DNA of 64,000 bases from Chromatiaceae bacterium (GCA_024235215.1 JACKMU010000007.1:257315-321314), one strand, 5' to 3'. Numbered from the stretch's first letter, positions 1 to 8,829 are shown. The notes: generated by a model not told the origin, from the letters alone. A program made the numbers and translations.

Positions 1-833
1 TTATCGGCGGAGAGTTTGGAGCCGACAGCAAGACCCAGAAAGATGGTGACCACGTTGATAATCTCGTTCTGTGCGGCGTGGTTCAGCCGCTCCACCACAC
101 CTGCCTCGCGCAGCAGATTACCGAACATCAGCATCCCGATCAGCGGTGCCGCGGAGGGAAGAAACAGAATGCAGAGAGCCAACACGGCAAATGGGAAAAG
201 AATTTTTTCCAACCTGCTGACCGGGCGCAATTGTGACATAACCACTTTGCGTTCCCTTTCTGTAGTCAGCAGACGCATGATAGGTGGCTGTATGATAGGC
301 ACCAGCGCCATATAGGAGTATGCTGCCACCGCGATTGCCGCCAGCAGATCGGGTGCCAGACGTGAAGCGAGAAATATCGCAGTGGGACCATCTGCACCGC
401 CGATGATCGCAATCGCGGAGGCATCAGCAAGTGAGAAGTTGAATCCAGGCAACAGGTTCAACGCGAGTGCACCCAGCAGCGTGATAAATATCCCAAACTG
501 TGCCGCCGCTCCGAGAAACAGGGTCATCGGCATCGCGATCAGCGCCCCGAAATCGGTCAGTGCACCGACGCCCAGGAAGATCAGCAGCGGAAAGACACCC
601 GTCTCTATACCTACTGCATAGACATAACCAAGCAGCCCGTCCGGACCCCCTATTCCCGCGATTGGAATGTTGCTGAGAATGGCTCCAAATCCGATCGGGA
701 GCAGTAGCAGCGGCTCGAACTTTTTTCGAATCGCCAGATAGATCAACAATACACCGACCAGCATCATGAAAAACTGACCCGGCGCCATATTGGCAATCCC
801 CATCGACTGCCACAGTGCTTCAGCGTTCTTCAT
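1..833 (-). CDS. oadB: Oxaloacetate decarboxylase beta subunit (partial, C-terminus beyond window)
   Basis: This is the membrane subunit of the Na+-translocating oxaloacetate decarboxylase, which decarboxylates carboxybiotin and couples this to Na+ export. About 277 residues are visible. They are very hydrophobic with many membrane segments, and carry the family motif GGADGPT around residues 142-148 in the region known to hold a Na+-binding Asp. The ATG at 833 lies 5 nt after the oadA stop, so translation is probably coupled. The frame stays open to base 1; the missing part is the C-terminal end. It was recognised by family resemblance and by its position after oadG and oadA. Confidence 0.93.
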   Translation of the reverse strand, partial: MKNAEALWQSMGIANMAPGQFFMMLVGVLLIYLAIRKKFEPLLLLPIGFGAILSNIPIAGIGGPDGLLGYVYAVGIETGVFPLLIFLGVGALTDFGALIAMPMTLFLGAAAQFGIFITLLGALALNLLPGFNFSLADASAIAIIGGADGPTAIFLASRLAPDLLAAIAVAAYSYMALVPIIQPPIMRLLTTERERKVVMSQLRPVSRLEKILFPFAVLALCILFLPSAAPLIGMLMFGNLLREAGVVERLNHAAQNEIINVVTIFLGLAVGSKLSAD

Positions 834-838
834 GCCGC

Positions 839-2644
839 TCAGCCCAGCATCAACAGTGTCGTTCCAACCTGGACCGCATCCCCCTCTTTGACAACAATGG
901 AGATTACGCTGCCAGACCCGGGAGCGCGTATCTCGGTCTCCATCTTCATCGCCTCCAGGATCACGACCACGTCACCTTCGGCAATGGCCTGACCCTCTTT
1001 CACCAGGATTTTGAAGATCGTGCCTGCAAGTGGTGCGGTGATAGGAGTGCCGGCTTTAGCCGCGGTTTGCGCTGGATTAGGGACTGTGGCCGGTGCCGCA
1101 GATGTCATGCTCTTGACGGCACCACCGGGTGTCACCACCACCTCATAACTCTTGCCGTTTACCGCGACCGTGTAGGTTTCAGTTCCGCCCGCAGCAGTTA
1201 CAGCAGGTGTGCCAACGGGAGCAGCCGGATTGGACTGTTGCGGCTCGCTGCCCGGAGGCGGCTCGAATGCGTCCGGATTACCCCTGTTGATCAGGAATTT
1301 CAAGCCGACTTGGGGAAAGAGTGCATAGGTCAATACATCGTCGATTTCGTCTCCGGCGATCTTGATCCGCTTTTCCACGGCAAGTTTTCTGAACTCTGCG
1401 CTCAGGCGTTCAACCTCCGGTTCGAGCAGATCTGCCGGGCGACAGGTGATGGGCTGCTCTCCGTCCTGCAGAACGCGCTGCTGCAGTTCCGGATTCACCG
1501 GCGCGGGAGAGGCGCCATACTCCCCCTTCAATATCCCGATAGTCTCTTTCGACATGTTCTTGTAGCGCTCACCGGAAAGCACATTGAGCACGGCCTGAGT
1601 GCCGACGATTTGTGAGGTGGGCGTCACCAGCGGAATCAGCCCCAGGTCTTCGCGCACGCTCGGAATCTCGGCGAGCACTTCATCCAGCCGGTTGCTGGCA
1701 CCCTGCTCGCGCAACTGATTCTCCATGTTGGTCAGCATACCTCCCGGGACCTGAGCCACCAGGATACGTGAATCTATCCCCTTGAGTGCCCCCTCGAATT
1801 TAGCATACTTCTTCCTTACCTGACGGAAATAGGCGGCGATCTCCTCCAGCAGCGGTAGATTGAGACCGGTCTCCCGTTGGGTACCCTCGAGCATCGCGAC
1901 GACGGTCTCAGTTGCGGTATGACCGTAGGTATTACTCATCGAAGAGATCGAGGTGTCCAGGGTATCTATACCGGCTTCCGCCACTTTGATGATCGTGGCG
2001 GTACTCAATCCGGTAGTCGCGTGCGCGTGCAGCGCCAACGGAATGGAGACCGTTTCCTTCAACCGGCTGACCAGTTCGAACGCGTCATATGGCTTGAGCA
2101 AGCCGGCCATATCCTTGATACAGATTGAGTGACAGCCCAACGCTTCCAGCCGTTTCGCCATCTCCAGCCAATAGTTCAGGTCGTGCACCGGACTGACTGT
2201 GTAGGAAAGCGTACCCTGTGCGTGTTTCTGCACCGCCAGTGTTGCCTTGATCGCGGTCTCCATGTTGCGTATGTCATTCATCGCGTCGAAAATGCGGAAA
2301 ACATCCATTCCGTTCACCGCGGCACGTTCCACGAACGCTCTCACCACATCATCCGCATAGTGGCGGTAACCCAGTATGTTTTGTCCGCGGAACAGCATCT
2401 GCATTGGGGTATTGGGCATAGCCGCCTTGAGACGTCGCAGTCGCTCCCATGGATCCTCTCCCAGAAAACGGATACAGGCATCAAAGGTGGCACCGCCCCA
2501 GGTTTCCAGCGACCAGAACCCTACCTGGTCCAGCTTCGCTGCAATGGGAAGCATATCCTCGATCCGCATTCTCGTAGCGAAAAGTGACTGATGGGCGTCT
2601 CGCAGGACGAGTTCGGTAATACCTAAAGGTTTGGAATCATGCAT
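839..2644 (-). CDS. oadA: Oxaloacetate decarboxylase alpha subunit
   Basis: 601 residues. This is the cytoplasmic carboxyltransferase subunit, which moves CO2 from oxaloacetate to biotin. An N-terminal HMGL-like TIM barrel (about 1-280, starting with LRDAHQSLFATRM) is followed by a conserved PYC/OADA domain (about 290-460), an Ala/Pro-rich linker (about 465-525) and a biotinyl domain with EAMKMET about 35 residues from the C-terminus. The Lys of MKM is the biotinylation site. Length is normal for OadA (about 590-600). It lies between oadG and oadB on the same strand, as in the usual oadGAB operon. Related pyruvate carboxylase B subunits share this domain order, but the oadG and oadB neighbours settle the call. 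Confidence 0.95.
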   Translation of the reverse strand: MHDSKPLGITELVLRDAHQSLFATRMRIEDMLPIAAKLDQVGFWSLETWGGATFDACIRFLGEDPWERLRRLKAAMPNTPMQMLFRGQNILGYRHYADDVVRAFVERAAVNGMDVFRIFDAMNDIRNMETAIKATLAVQKHAQGTLSYTVSPVHDLNYWLEMAKRLEALGCHSICIKDMAGLLKPYDAFELVSRLKETVSIPLALHAHATTGLSTATIIKVAEAGIDTLDTSISSMSNTYGHTATETVVAMLEGTQRETGLNLPLLEEIAAYFRQVRKKYAKFEGALKGIDSRILVAQVPGGMLTNMENQLREQGASNRLDEVLAEIPSVREDLGLIPLVTPTSQIVGTQAVLNVLSGERYKNMSKETIGILKGEYGASPAPVNPELQQRVLQDGEQPITCRPADLLEPEVERLSAEFRKLAVEKRIKIAGDEIDDVLTYALFPQVGLKFLINRGNPDAFEPPPGSEPQQSNPAAPVGTPAVTAAGGTETYTVAVNGKSYEVVVTPGGAVKSMTSAAPATVPNPAQTAAKAGTPITAPLAGTIFKILVKEGQAIAEGDVVVILEAMKMETEIRAPGSGSVISIVVKEGDAVQVGTTLLMLG

Positions 2645-2702
2645 GAGATTGAATTGTTTCCACTTTAGTAGAGAGACTGGATAAAAATGGGTCGATAGTG
2701 CG

Positions 2703-2948
2703 CTATTTGTGTGTTGAACGATAACGCGCGATTGCCGCAGATATCACCGCGAGCAGTTCGGTATTCTGATCCAGAGCGGATAACTCACCGGTTGACTGAG
2801 TGGCAACCATCTCCTCCGATGCCAACGCCTGCGCCAAGCGCGACATCCCTTTCAGCCCGATAACAAGTAACGTCAAAAAGAGAAATACACTACCCATGCC
2901 AAGCAGCATGAGATGAATCCCTTCGATCATTAGGTCGGTGACTGGCAT
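2703..2948 (-). CDS. oadG: Oxaloacetate decarboxylase gamma subunit
   Basis: 81 residues with one strong N-terminal membrane segment (about residues 10-32) and a short polar tail. This is the usual form of OadG, the small anchor that links the alpha and beta subunits. It is first in the oadGAB operon, 58 nt upstream of oadA. The sequence itself is poorly conserved in this family, so the assignment rests on size, the single membrane helix and gene order. OadG often carries C-terminal histidines for Zn binding; here one His precedes the terminal Lys. Confidence 0.85.
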   Translation of the reverse strand: MPVTDLMIEGIHLMLLGMGSVFLFLTLLVIGLKGMSRLAQALASEEMVATQSTGELSALDQNTELLAVISAAIARYRSTHK

Positions 2949-3172
2949 GGTCTATTCCTGGATTTTCCGGTCTGTCCTGGCCCACGTTGGATAGTAGCGG
3001 CCGCCCTTTGTATCGCGGACAGTATCTATGGCAATCCCTCATATCTGTCAAGCGGATCTCTTAAGCCAGATCAATATCCGCCGGTATTTATCTGATCCAG
3101 GCCCTTTTTCCGGCTGAACTGCAGAATGGATACAGGACACGCGCTGTTACTGCTCTTTATCTACTTTTGTAC

Positions 3173-3201
3173 TTGCCGGCTCAGGTAGAGCTGGCTAGAC
3201 T
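3173..3201 (+). promoter_or_regulatory. Candidate sigma-70 promoter of maf
   Basis: A TTGCCG -35 element at 3173-3178 and a TAGACT -10 element at 3196-3201 are separated by exactly 17 bp. The expected transcription start, about 3209, is 18 nt before the chosen Maf ATG at 3227, leaving a short leader. This supports the internal ATG rather than the upstream in-frame ATG at 3167, which would lie before the promoter. Confidence 0.4.
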
Positions 3202-3226
3202 GCCTTTTTATTTTCGAGCGTTCGAT

Positions 3227-3826
3227 ATGCTGCCGCCGCGAGAAATCTCACCGCGACTGATTCTGGCCTCCACTTCACCGTTTCGCAAAGCACTGCTGAC
3301 AAAGCTCGGGATTGCCTTCGCCACCTTTGCGTCGGAGATCGACGAGTCTCCACTACCGGGTGAGAATCCAGAGCAGCTGGTCCGTCGACTGGCAGTTGCC
3401 AAAGCGCGCGCAGCAGAAGAGCAGTTTACGGAGGCACTGATCATCGGCTCCGACCAGGTCGCCTGCATCGAAGGCAACATACTGGGAAAACCGGGCTCAC
3501 GGCAGCGGGCCATTGAGCAGTTGCAATCTGCTTCCGGACGTAGCGTCGACTTTTATACCGGACTTGCTCTGTTGAATGTCGCAACCGGCCGTGTACAGTG
3601 CGTTTGTGAGCTGTTCAGCGTCCTATTCCGCCCGCTCTCTCAAGCTCAGATTGGGCGTTACCTGGATGCGGAAGAACCTTATAATTGTGCAGGAAGTTTC
3701 AAATCAGAGGGGCTGGGTATTGCGCTGTTCGAAGCGCTGCACGGAGATGACCCGAATACGCTCATCGGACTGCCATTGATCCGCCTGATAGACATGCTGC
3801 GTGCCGAGGGTGTTCAGATCCCCTGA
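3227..3826 (+). CDS. maf: Maf/YceF-type nucleotide pyrophosphatase
   Basis: 199 residues. This Maf-family house-cleaning enzyme hydrolyses non-canonical or modified NTPs. The N-terminal motif LASTSPFRKALL and the later SDQVA and GSFKSEGLG segments match the YceF branch, known to act on 7-methyl-GTP; this substrate is inferred from the subgroup. I chose the ATG at 3227 because homology begins a few residues after it, the length becomes standard (about 195), and the likely promoter lies inside the longer frame. The stop is 1 bp from the convergent lipoprotein gene. Confidence 0.88.
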   Translation: MLPPREISPRLILASTSPFRKALLTKLGIAFATFASEIDESPLPGENPEQLVRRLAVAKARAAEEQFTEALIIGSDQVACIEGNILGKPGSRQRAIEQLQSASGRSVDFYTGLALLNVATGRVQCVCELFSVLFRPLSQAQIGRYLDAEEPYNCAGSFKSEGLGIALFEALHGDDPNTLIGLPLIRLIDMLRAEGVQIP

Positions 3827-3827
3827 C

Positions 3828-4823
3828 TCAACGCATATCGGGTTGCGCTGCCGAACGTATATTCTCAAGATTTTTCTGAATCGTCTTGGCACGCAGCAAT
3901 CGCTCCTTGAGCTGCTGCTGATCCGGATCCAGTTCCAACGCGATCTCCCAAACAGAAATCGCTGCCTCGGTCAGTTGATTGCGATAAAGGCTGTCCCCCA
4001 GTTTCATCAGAACTTCCACCTGATTATCCAGGTATTGTTGGAGCTTCGTCTGCTCCTGCCGCACTTTGGGATTCTTCGGGTCCTGCCGCAGCGCCTCGTT
4101 TATCTTTACTCGCGCTGATTCCAAAGCCCCCTGCTGGCGCTCCAGTTCCGCTTCCGTCAGCAGTTGTTCGACGCGTGCCGCTCTCTTGCGCGCCTCTCTC
4201 TGTGAAGTTTTCTTCTTCGCTGCCTGCTCGACTGCTGCAATTCTCTGTTCCGCTGCAGCAAGCAGCGCTCTTGCCTCTGTGCTGCCGGAGATGCGGTAGG
4301 CCATGGCCGCGCAGCGTCTGGTTATCCAGATATTGCGCTGCTCCATTTCGACCGCGCATTTGATCAGTTCAGGCTCATGAGATGCGAGACGCGACTTCGA
4401 TTGTAACAGCCGCTCCTGTGTCATCTGTCGATTCGGATGCCCCTGTGTCAGTTTTTCCAGCAACGGGATCGATTCGGTAAGCGCGCGGGTTTCGATCAGC
4501 AACAGCTGCTGCTCAAGCGTCAGCAGTAACTCTTGCAAGCTTTGCTGGTAACTTGCGACAAGTTCGGCGATCTGTGGATTATCCGGAAATTTTTCCCTGG
4601 ACGCGCGCAACACATTCAATGCCAGATCGACCCTACCCTGATCAGCGTATTCTCTCGCCTTCGCTGTCACATCATCAACCGATTCGAAGGAATCGGGCGG
4701 AAGATCGCCCTGCTGTGACTCTTCCCATCTCTGCTGCACCGAACTGCAACCGCCACCCAGGCAGATGAATGAACTGAGCATCAGCGAAACAAGTACCCTG
4801 CGCTTTCTCCTCACACAGTACAT
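3828..4823 (-). CDS. TPR/coiled-coil putative lipoprotein
   Basis: 331 residues. The N-terminus has a basic stretch, a hydrophobic segment and a CLGGGC sequence resembling a lipobox (imperfect, with Gly at -3), so an exported lipoprotein is likely but not certain. The rest is helical with TPR-like units (about 50-100 and 225-310) and a Lys/Arg/Glu-rich coiled coil near 190-240. The first 13 bases overlap the end of the upstream adenylate cyclase gene, suggesting translational coupling. I do not recognise a specific function. A periplasmic partner of the membrane-bound cyclase is an inference from this linkage only. Confidence 0.75.
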   Translation of the reverse strand: MYCVRRKRRVLVSLMLSSFICLGGGCSSVQQRWEESQQGDLPPDSFESVDDVTAKAREYADQGRVDLALNVLRASREKFPDNPQIAELVASYQQSLQELLLTLEQQLLLIETRALTESIPLLEKLTQGHPNRQMTQERLLQSKSRLASHEPELIKCAVEMEQRNIWITRRCAAMAYRISGSTEARALLAAAEQRIAAVEQAAKKKTSQREARKRAARVEQLLTEAELERQQGALESARVKINEALRQDPKNPKVRQEQTKLQQYLDNQVEVLMKLGDSLYRNQLTEAAISVWEIALELDPDQQQLKERLLRAKTIQKNLENIRSAAQPDMR

Positions 4824-6277
4824 CGTTCGTTGAATATCGAATCGAGGCTTTCACGAAACAGTTCGTTCTCCCGAAACAGATTGGTATCGGCTTCGAAGGT
4901 CAAGACCGGTTCTCTTCTACCACGCACGTGAACATACCCCTGAGCACTCTGTTTGACCAGTTCCCATACCCCTGGCTGCGAGGCAGCTTCACCGGTCAGC
5001 AGGATCCCACCGGGTTTTGCCAGACCGCATATTCTCGAAGCGACGTTCACCGTATCTCCCACCACAGTGTATTGCATCCGCTCCAGACTGCCGAGATTAC
5101 CCTCCAGCATGATGCCGCTGTTGATACCGATGCGGAACAGAATGGGACGCTCACCTCCGGCAACCCGTTCGTAATTGATTCTCTCGGCAACCAACTGGAT
5201 CAATACAGCACTGGTCAGCGCATGAAACGCATGAAGAGCGTCTTTCTTCGGGACGCCAAACACCATCATGATGCAGTCTCCGATAAACTTATCCACCGTG
5301 CCCTGACAGCTGTTGCCAGCAACCGCGAAGTAGTGGAAAAACTCATTGAGGAGGTCGGCGATATCCTCCAGTTCCAGCCGTTCGGAGAGCTCAGTGAATC
5401 CGGCGATATCACAAAAGAGCACACTCCCCTCACTTCTCACTCCCTTGAGTGAATTCTCCCCGATATTGGACAATACCTTCTCTGCGACCCCGGGAGAGAG
5501 GTAGCGGGAGAACTCCCGTTCGATCCTTCGTTTTATCTCGATATTCTCCGCCAGCTTACGGAAACTGGCCAAAATACGCCCGATTTCATCGGCTCGATAG
5601 AGCAGTTCGATCTCGGCGTGATCGCCCCGGTCGAATGCCTCTCCCACTTCGACCAGCTGATGGATGGGACGGCACAGGCGACGCGCGAGTGGATAAGTGA
5701 GCAGTACGCCAACCGCTATCAACCCCAAAGTGGTCAGCACCAACGCGTTGAGAGTGCGCTGCAGATCCCGTTCCAATGGTTGCAGATCGATCGATACGAG
5801 CGCGAAACCGACCCGCGTCTGTTGAAACAGCACCGGTTTCAGATAGGAAGCACGGTCACCATCGCTGCTTATCCAGGAGTGGGCGGCACTCTGCACAATG
5901 GAGTCCATTTCGGTGATCAGATTGCGCCCGTCAGGCAGTTCGTAGATCGGCTGGCTGCCCGCCCGGGCCAGTGAGTTGCCGGCAAGATCGAACAGCTCCA
6001 TTCCAATGATCAGTGCATTTTTCTCCTGTTCGCTGATCAGCACCTCCAACGAGAGAATATCTTCCGCCACCATCGGTTCACTGGCGGAACGGCTGAATTG
6101 ATCGATGATCGTTTCGCCCAACAGGTCGGTCTGCTGGCGATAGCTTGCCTGCTGCTGACCGATCAGAAACCATCCCAGCAACAACATCACTACGGTAACC
6201 AGCATGGCGATACTCAGCGACCAGCGCAGCGCCAGAGGAATGGGATAGTTCTTGAATCGGTGGAAGAGTCGCATCAT
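4811..6277 (-). CDS. Membrane-bound class III adenylate cyclase (HAMP)
   Basis: 488 residues from the ATG at 6277; a TTG at 6319 is also in frame. Two membrane helices (about 18-40 and 175-200) enclose a periplasmic sensor region of about 130 residues. A HAMP segment and a class III cyclase catalytic domain (about 270-430) follow. Catalytic features are visible: FCDIAGFTELSE and FIGDCIMMVFG carry the metal-binding Asp pair, DKFIGD gives a Lys and VGDTVNVASR an Asp, typical of ATP-specific cyclases, and the transition-state Arg is in the NVASR segment. The enzyme should make cAMP in response to a periplasmic signal. It overlaps the downstream TPR lipoprotein gene. Confidence 0.88.
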   Translation of the reverse strand: MMRLFHRFKNYPIPLALRWSLSIAMLVTVVMLLLGWFLIGQQQASYRQQTDLLGETIIDQFSRSASEPMVAEDILSLEVLISEQEKNALIIGMELFDLAGNSLARAGSQPIYELPDGRNLITEMDSIVQSAAHSWISSDGDRASYLKPVLFQQTRVGFALVSIDLQPLERDLQRTLNALVLTTLGLIAVGVLLTYPLARRLCRPIHQLVEVGEAFDRGDHAEIELLYRADEIGRILASFRKLAENIEIKRRIEREFSRYLSPGVAEKVLSNIGENSLKGVRSEGSVLFCDIAGFTELSERLELEDIADLLNEFFHYFAVAGNSCQGTVDKFIGDCIMMVFGVPKKDALHAFHALTSAVLIQLVAERINYERVAGGERPILFRIGINSGIMLEGNLGSLERMQYTVVGDTVNVASRICGLAKPGGILLTGEAASQPGVWELVKQSAQGYVHVRGRREPVLTFEADTNLFRENELFRESLDSIFNERCTV

Positions 6278-6579
6278 GCTGGTTGACTCAATCAAGCGGG
6301 TCTTGTCTGATCCAGTCAATTCGGCAGCTCAAATTCATCCTGGTTGCCGCGCCATCGGTAAATACTATCGTTGATTCTGCGAGACACCGGACGCAAACGC
6401 AACTGGATCTCTTCAACAGAGTGACTAGACAATTGCCGCCGTCGAGCGCGATCTCCGGTCCAGATGGATGCATTGGGTGAAGCGTCGTGACCTTGCTACG
6501 TGCTTCCAGGTTGCAGCACTTGACAAAAAAGCGTAGCTTTCTAGCGCTTTGAATCCGTGAGTTGTTTTTTCAGCAAACT
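6278..6579. other. Intergenic region between divergent cyclase and phosphoribosyltransferase genes
   Basis: 302 bp without a supported gene. The only clear signal is a consensus TTGACA at 6520-6525 followed 16 bp later by a weak TAGCGC (6542-6547), a possible promoter for the phosphoribosyltransferase. An imperfect inverted repeat of AAAGCG/CGCTTT character overlaps this region (about 6528-6550) and could be an operator or a leader hairpin. Confidence 0.35.
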
Positions 6580-7143
6580 ATGAATGAAAAGATTTTCATC
6601 GGCGCACACGAGTTGCTGCTCGACTCTTTCCGCTTGGGTCTGAATATCTATCGAAGCGGTTTTCGTCCTGATTTTATAGTCGGTGTTTGGCGGGGCGGGA
6701 CGCCGGTCGGTGTTGCGGTTCAGGAGATACTCGATCGCTACGGCGTAAAAACAGACCATATTTCGATACGCACCACCTCCTATACCGGTATCGGGCAGCG
6801 TTCCAAACAGGTGGCTGTGCACGGCTTGAACTATCTTCTGGACAATATCAACTGGAACGACTCCCTGCTGATCGTGGACGATGTCTTTGACAGCGGTCTG
6901 AGCGTCAAGGCGATCATCGATACACTGCGTGAAAAAGCGCGTCGCAACACCCCAGAGAACATACGTATCGCGACCCCTTGGTTTAAACCCGCCAATAATC
7001 AAACTGACATCATTCCCGACTATTACATCCATCAGACCGACCGCTGGCTGGTGTTTCCACACGAACTCGACGGATTGACCGAGCAGGAGATGCTCGATAA
7101 CAAGCCCGGACTGCGCGAATTGATCGAACAGAGTGGTATCTGA
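6580..7143 (+). CDS. Phosphoribosyltransferase (HPRT/XPRT-like)
   Basis: 187 residues from the ATG at 6580; an upstream in-frame TTG at 6562 has no better ribosome site. The PRPP-binding signature LLIVDDVFDSGLS lies around residues 92-104, preceded by VGVWRGGTPVG. This is the type I phosphoribosyltransferase fold used in purine salvage. Substrate (hypoxanthine, guanine or xanthine) cannot be read from the sequence. The gene stands alone, with the cyclase divergent on its left. A perfect 8-bp inverted repeat surrounds the stop codon. Confidence 0.85.
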   Translation: MNEKIFIGAHELLLDSFRLGLNIYRSGFRPDFIVGVWRGGTPVGVAVQEILDRYGVKTDHISIRTTSYTGIGQRSKQVAVHGLNYLLDNINWNDSLLIVDDVFDSGLSVKAIIDTLREKARRNTPENIRIATPWFKPANNQTDIIPDYYIHQTDRWLVFPHELDGLTEQEMLDNKPGLRELIEQSGI

Positions 7144-7152
7144 TCCACTCTG
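7129..7152 (+). repeat. Hairpin across the stop codon of the phosphoribosyltransferase gene
   Basis: CAGAGTGG at 7129-7136 and CCACTCTG at 7145-7152 form a perfect 8-bp stem with an 8-nt loop containing the TGA stop. No T run follows, so it is not a canonical intrinsic terminator. It may stabilise the mRNA 3' end. Confidence 0.4.
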
Positions 7153-7453
7153 GTGGGTGGTCACCACTCGACTGCTGACCTCGTCCTCCGGCTCAGATGT
7201 AGCTTCAATGCTGCCAACCAACCCTTACCTGACCCTGGCAGCGGTACTGCATTGAGCGGAGCCCATTCGGACTCAAGATAGTCGCTGCTGTTGCCGCTAC
7301 TCAGGGAAGCGCCGAGATGATCGATGCTATCCACGGTGCATGGATGTACCGTTCGCTGAGCATACCAGGAGGGGACTGTTCAGCATCTCATTACCAGCGC
7401 GGCGACCCAATGACGCCGCTGAACCAAGGCGATCAAGCAGCGGAACAGGACTC
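7153..7453. other. Intergenic region before the DUF3334 gene
   Basis: About 300 bp with no convincing gene. The frame of the downstream gene is open back to an ATG at 7340, but the extra residues are Arg/Ser-rich and unlike the family, so they are treated as non-coding. I see no clear promoter or terminator here. Confidence 0.4.
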
Positions 7454-8146
7454 ATGTCTAGCAGAAAAAATCACCTATCCACCGATGGCATACTGCTCAT
7501 GCTGTGCAACTCGGTAGTCAAGGTACTCACCTCAGCGATGGATACGGAGGTCGCTTTCTCTCCGATGATCCAGAAAATCAACAGAACCTGCCTGAAGCCG
7601 GATATCGCCTGCTTTGTGCTTTTCGAAGGTGGGTTTTCCGGTTTGGTGGTCAGCAACTTCAGCGCTGCTGCCGCACTTGAAATCTATCAGACCTACCTGT
7701 TGCGCATGGGCATTCCCGAAGCGGAGTTGGCCACTCAGCACACCTCGGACGAAGTGGGGAATGTAATGGGTGAACTGATGAATCAGATAATCGGCGATTT
7801 TACCAGCCGCGTGGGAGAGGAGTTACTCACTTCGATCAGCCAGAACCAACCTAAAATGCTGGTGATCAATAAAGAGGTGATGGTCTCGATCAATACCAAT
7901 CTGGATCGTCCACAGACACGACGGGTCACCTTCAAAACCGCGCGGAACAACATTTTCTACCTGGAATTTGCCGTCGACAGGACCGAATTCGTACAGCTGC
8001 AGGATTTTACCAGGCAGGATGAGATCAATCCGGATAAGATCATCGCTGAAACGGAGTCCAGCAGAGAGAGCACGCCGCAACGAGCGGTACTGAACCAGGA
8101 TCTCGAGCAGTTGAACAGCGAACTGCTGGAGAAGCTGGGATTTTGA
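7454..8146 (+). CDS. DUF3334 family protein (CheX-like)
   Basis: 230 residues from the ATG at 7454, which has AGGA just upstream; the longer frame starting at 7340 lacks family-like sequence. The segment DEVGNVMGELMNQIIGDF resembles the CheX/CheC-like helix pair found in DUF3334 proteins. There is no signal peptide, so it is probably cytoplasmic. A phosphatase or chemotaxis-related role is suggested by the fold class only and is not demonstrated for DUF3334. It is convergent with the guanylate-kinase-like gene, 13 bp away. Confidence 0.8.
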   Translation: MSSRKNHLSTDGILLMLCNSVVKVLTSAMDTEVAFSPMIQKINRTCLKPDIACFVLFEGGFSGLVVSNFSAAAALEIYQTYLLRMGIPEAELATQHTSDEVGNVMGELMNQIIGDFTSRVGEELLTSISQNQPKMLVINKEVMVSINTNLDRPQTRRVTFKTARNNIFYLEFAVDRTEFVQLQDFTRQDEINPDKIIAETESSRESTPQRAVLNQDLEQLNSELLEKLGF

Positions 8147-8159
8147 AATCAATGCCGGC

Positions 8160-8681
8160 TCAGCGCCAGTCCGGCAACATTTCCAGCCCGAGTCTGTTAC
8201 AGATAAAGGCGTGTACATCAGTCCAGGAACCGGGCAGCAGTACATCCACATCCACCCGGTGTAACTGTCCGCGCTGTTTGACCTGATGCAGCTTTGGTGA
8301 GAGCGTCATACCCCTCTCTTTCAGAGTAAAGACAACCGTTTCCTCAAATTGATCAGCGATCTGTGCTGCTATCTCCGCGGGCCCTACCACTAGTGCACCC
8401 TTTTCTGACTCCCGCAGTGCTGTCGCCAGATCCTGCTTCAGGATACCGACATGACCGCCGGCATACTCGATAAAGGCGATGATCTGGTCATCGGCGCAAA
8501 GCAGATGGTATTCGGTCTCTGACAGATGCCGATACCCGGCGTCACTGACCGGGCGCTGGGTGGTGAACCAGGTGGGACGCTGAAAACCGTTCTTGACCAG
8601 CAGGTGGCGTGGGGCACTGCGGCTGCCGCTCCATACGCTGCCGGTGATACACACCAGCCTCTTGTTGCTTGGAATATCCAT
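8160..8681 (-). CDS. Guanylate-kinase-like protein with degenerate P-loop
   Basis: 173 residues from the ATG at 8681. The layout follows guanylate kinase: an N-terminal beta strand and would-be P-loop (ITGSVWSGSRSAP, about 12-24), then FTTQRP and a GYRHLSETEY stretch matching the GMP-binding region TTR-P...YHFVS-EEF. The Walker A Gly-Lys-Ser/Thr is absent: the loop reads WSGSRS, with no Lys. ATP-dependent kinase activity is therefore doubtful, and a nucleotide-sensing or scaffold role is possible. It follows hynL on the same strand after 148 bp with a strong hairpin, so it may be a weakly expressed last gene of the hydrogenase operon. The link to hydrogenase is inference from position. Confidence 0.65.
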   Translation of the reverse strand: MDIPSNKRLVCITGSVWSGSRSAPRHLLVKNGFQRPTWFTTQRPVSDAGYRHLSETEYHLLCADDQIIAFIEYAGGHVGILKQDLATALRESEKGALVVGPAEIAAQIADQFEETVVFTLKERGMTLSPKLHQVKQRGQLHRVDVDVLLPGSWTDVHAFICNRLGLEMLPDWR

Positions 8682-8744
8682 CAATCTGGAACTCGCTGCG
8701 ATAGCGGGGGGAATATTTAAGAGCCTGAGTGTAACTATTCAGGT

Positions 8745-8774
8745 CCCCCTGCAAAAGTGCGATTTTGCAGGGGG
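8745..8774 (-). terminator. Strong hairpin downstream of hynL
   Basis: A perfect 12-bp stem (8745-8756 with 8763-8774) and a 6-nt loop (8757-8762) lie 55 bp after the hynL stop. A weaker 5-bp inverted repeat (8724-8728 with 8739-8743) follows on the minus strand. There is no T run on either strand, so it is either a partial terminator or an mRNA-stabilising element separating the hydrogenase genes from the guanylate-kinase-like gene. Confidence 0.45.
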
Positions 8775-8829
8775 GCTAAATAGGAGAGTGAGACTTCTTA
8801 ACTTTGAAAACCCCAAAGCTAAGGAAGCG

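Noticed and set aside
815..1615. Plus-strand frame opposite the end of oadA
   Set aside because: Antisense to the biotinyl and linker part of OadA; the translation has no family likeness.
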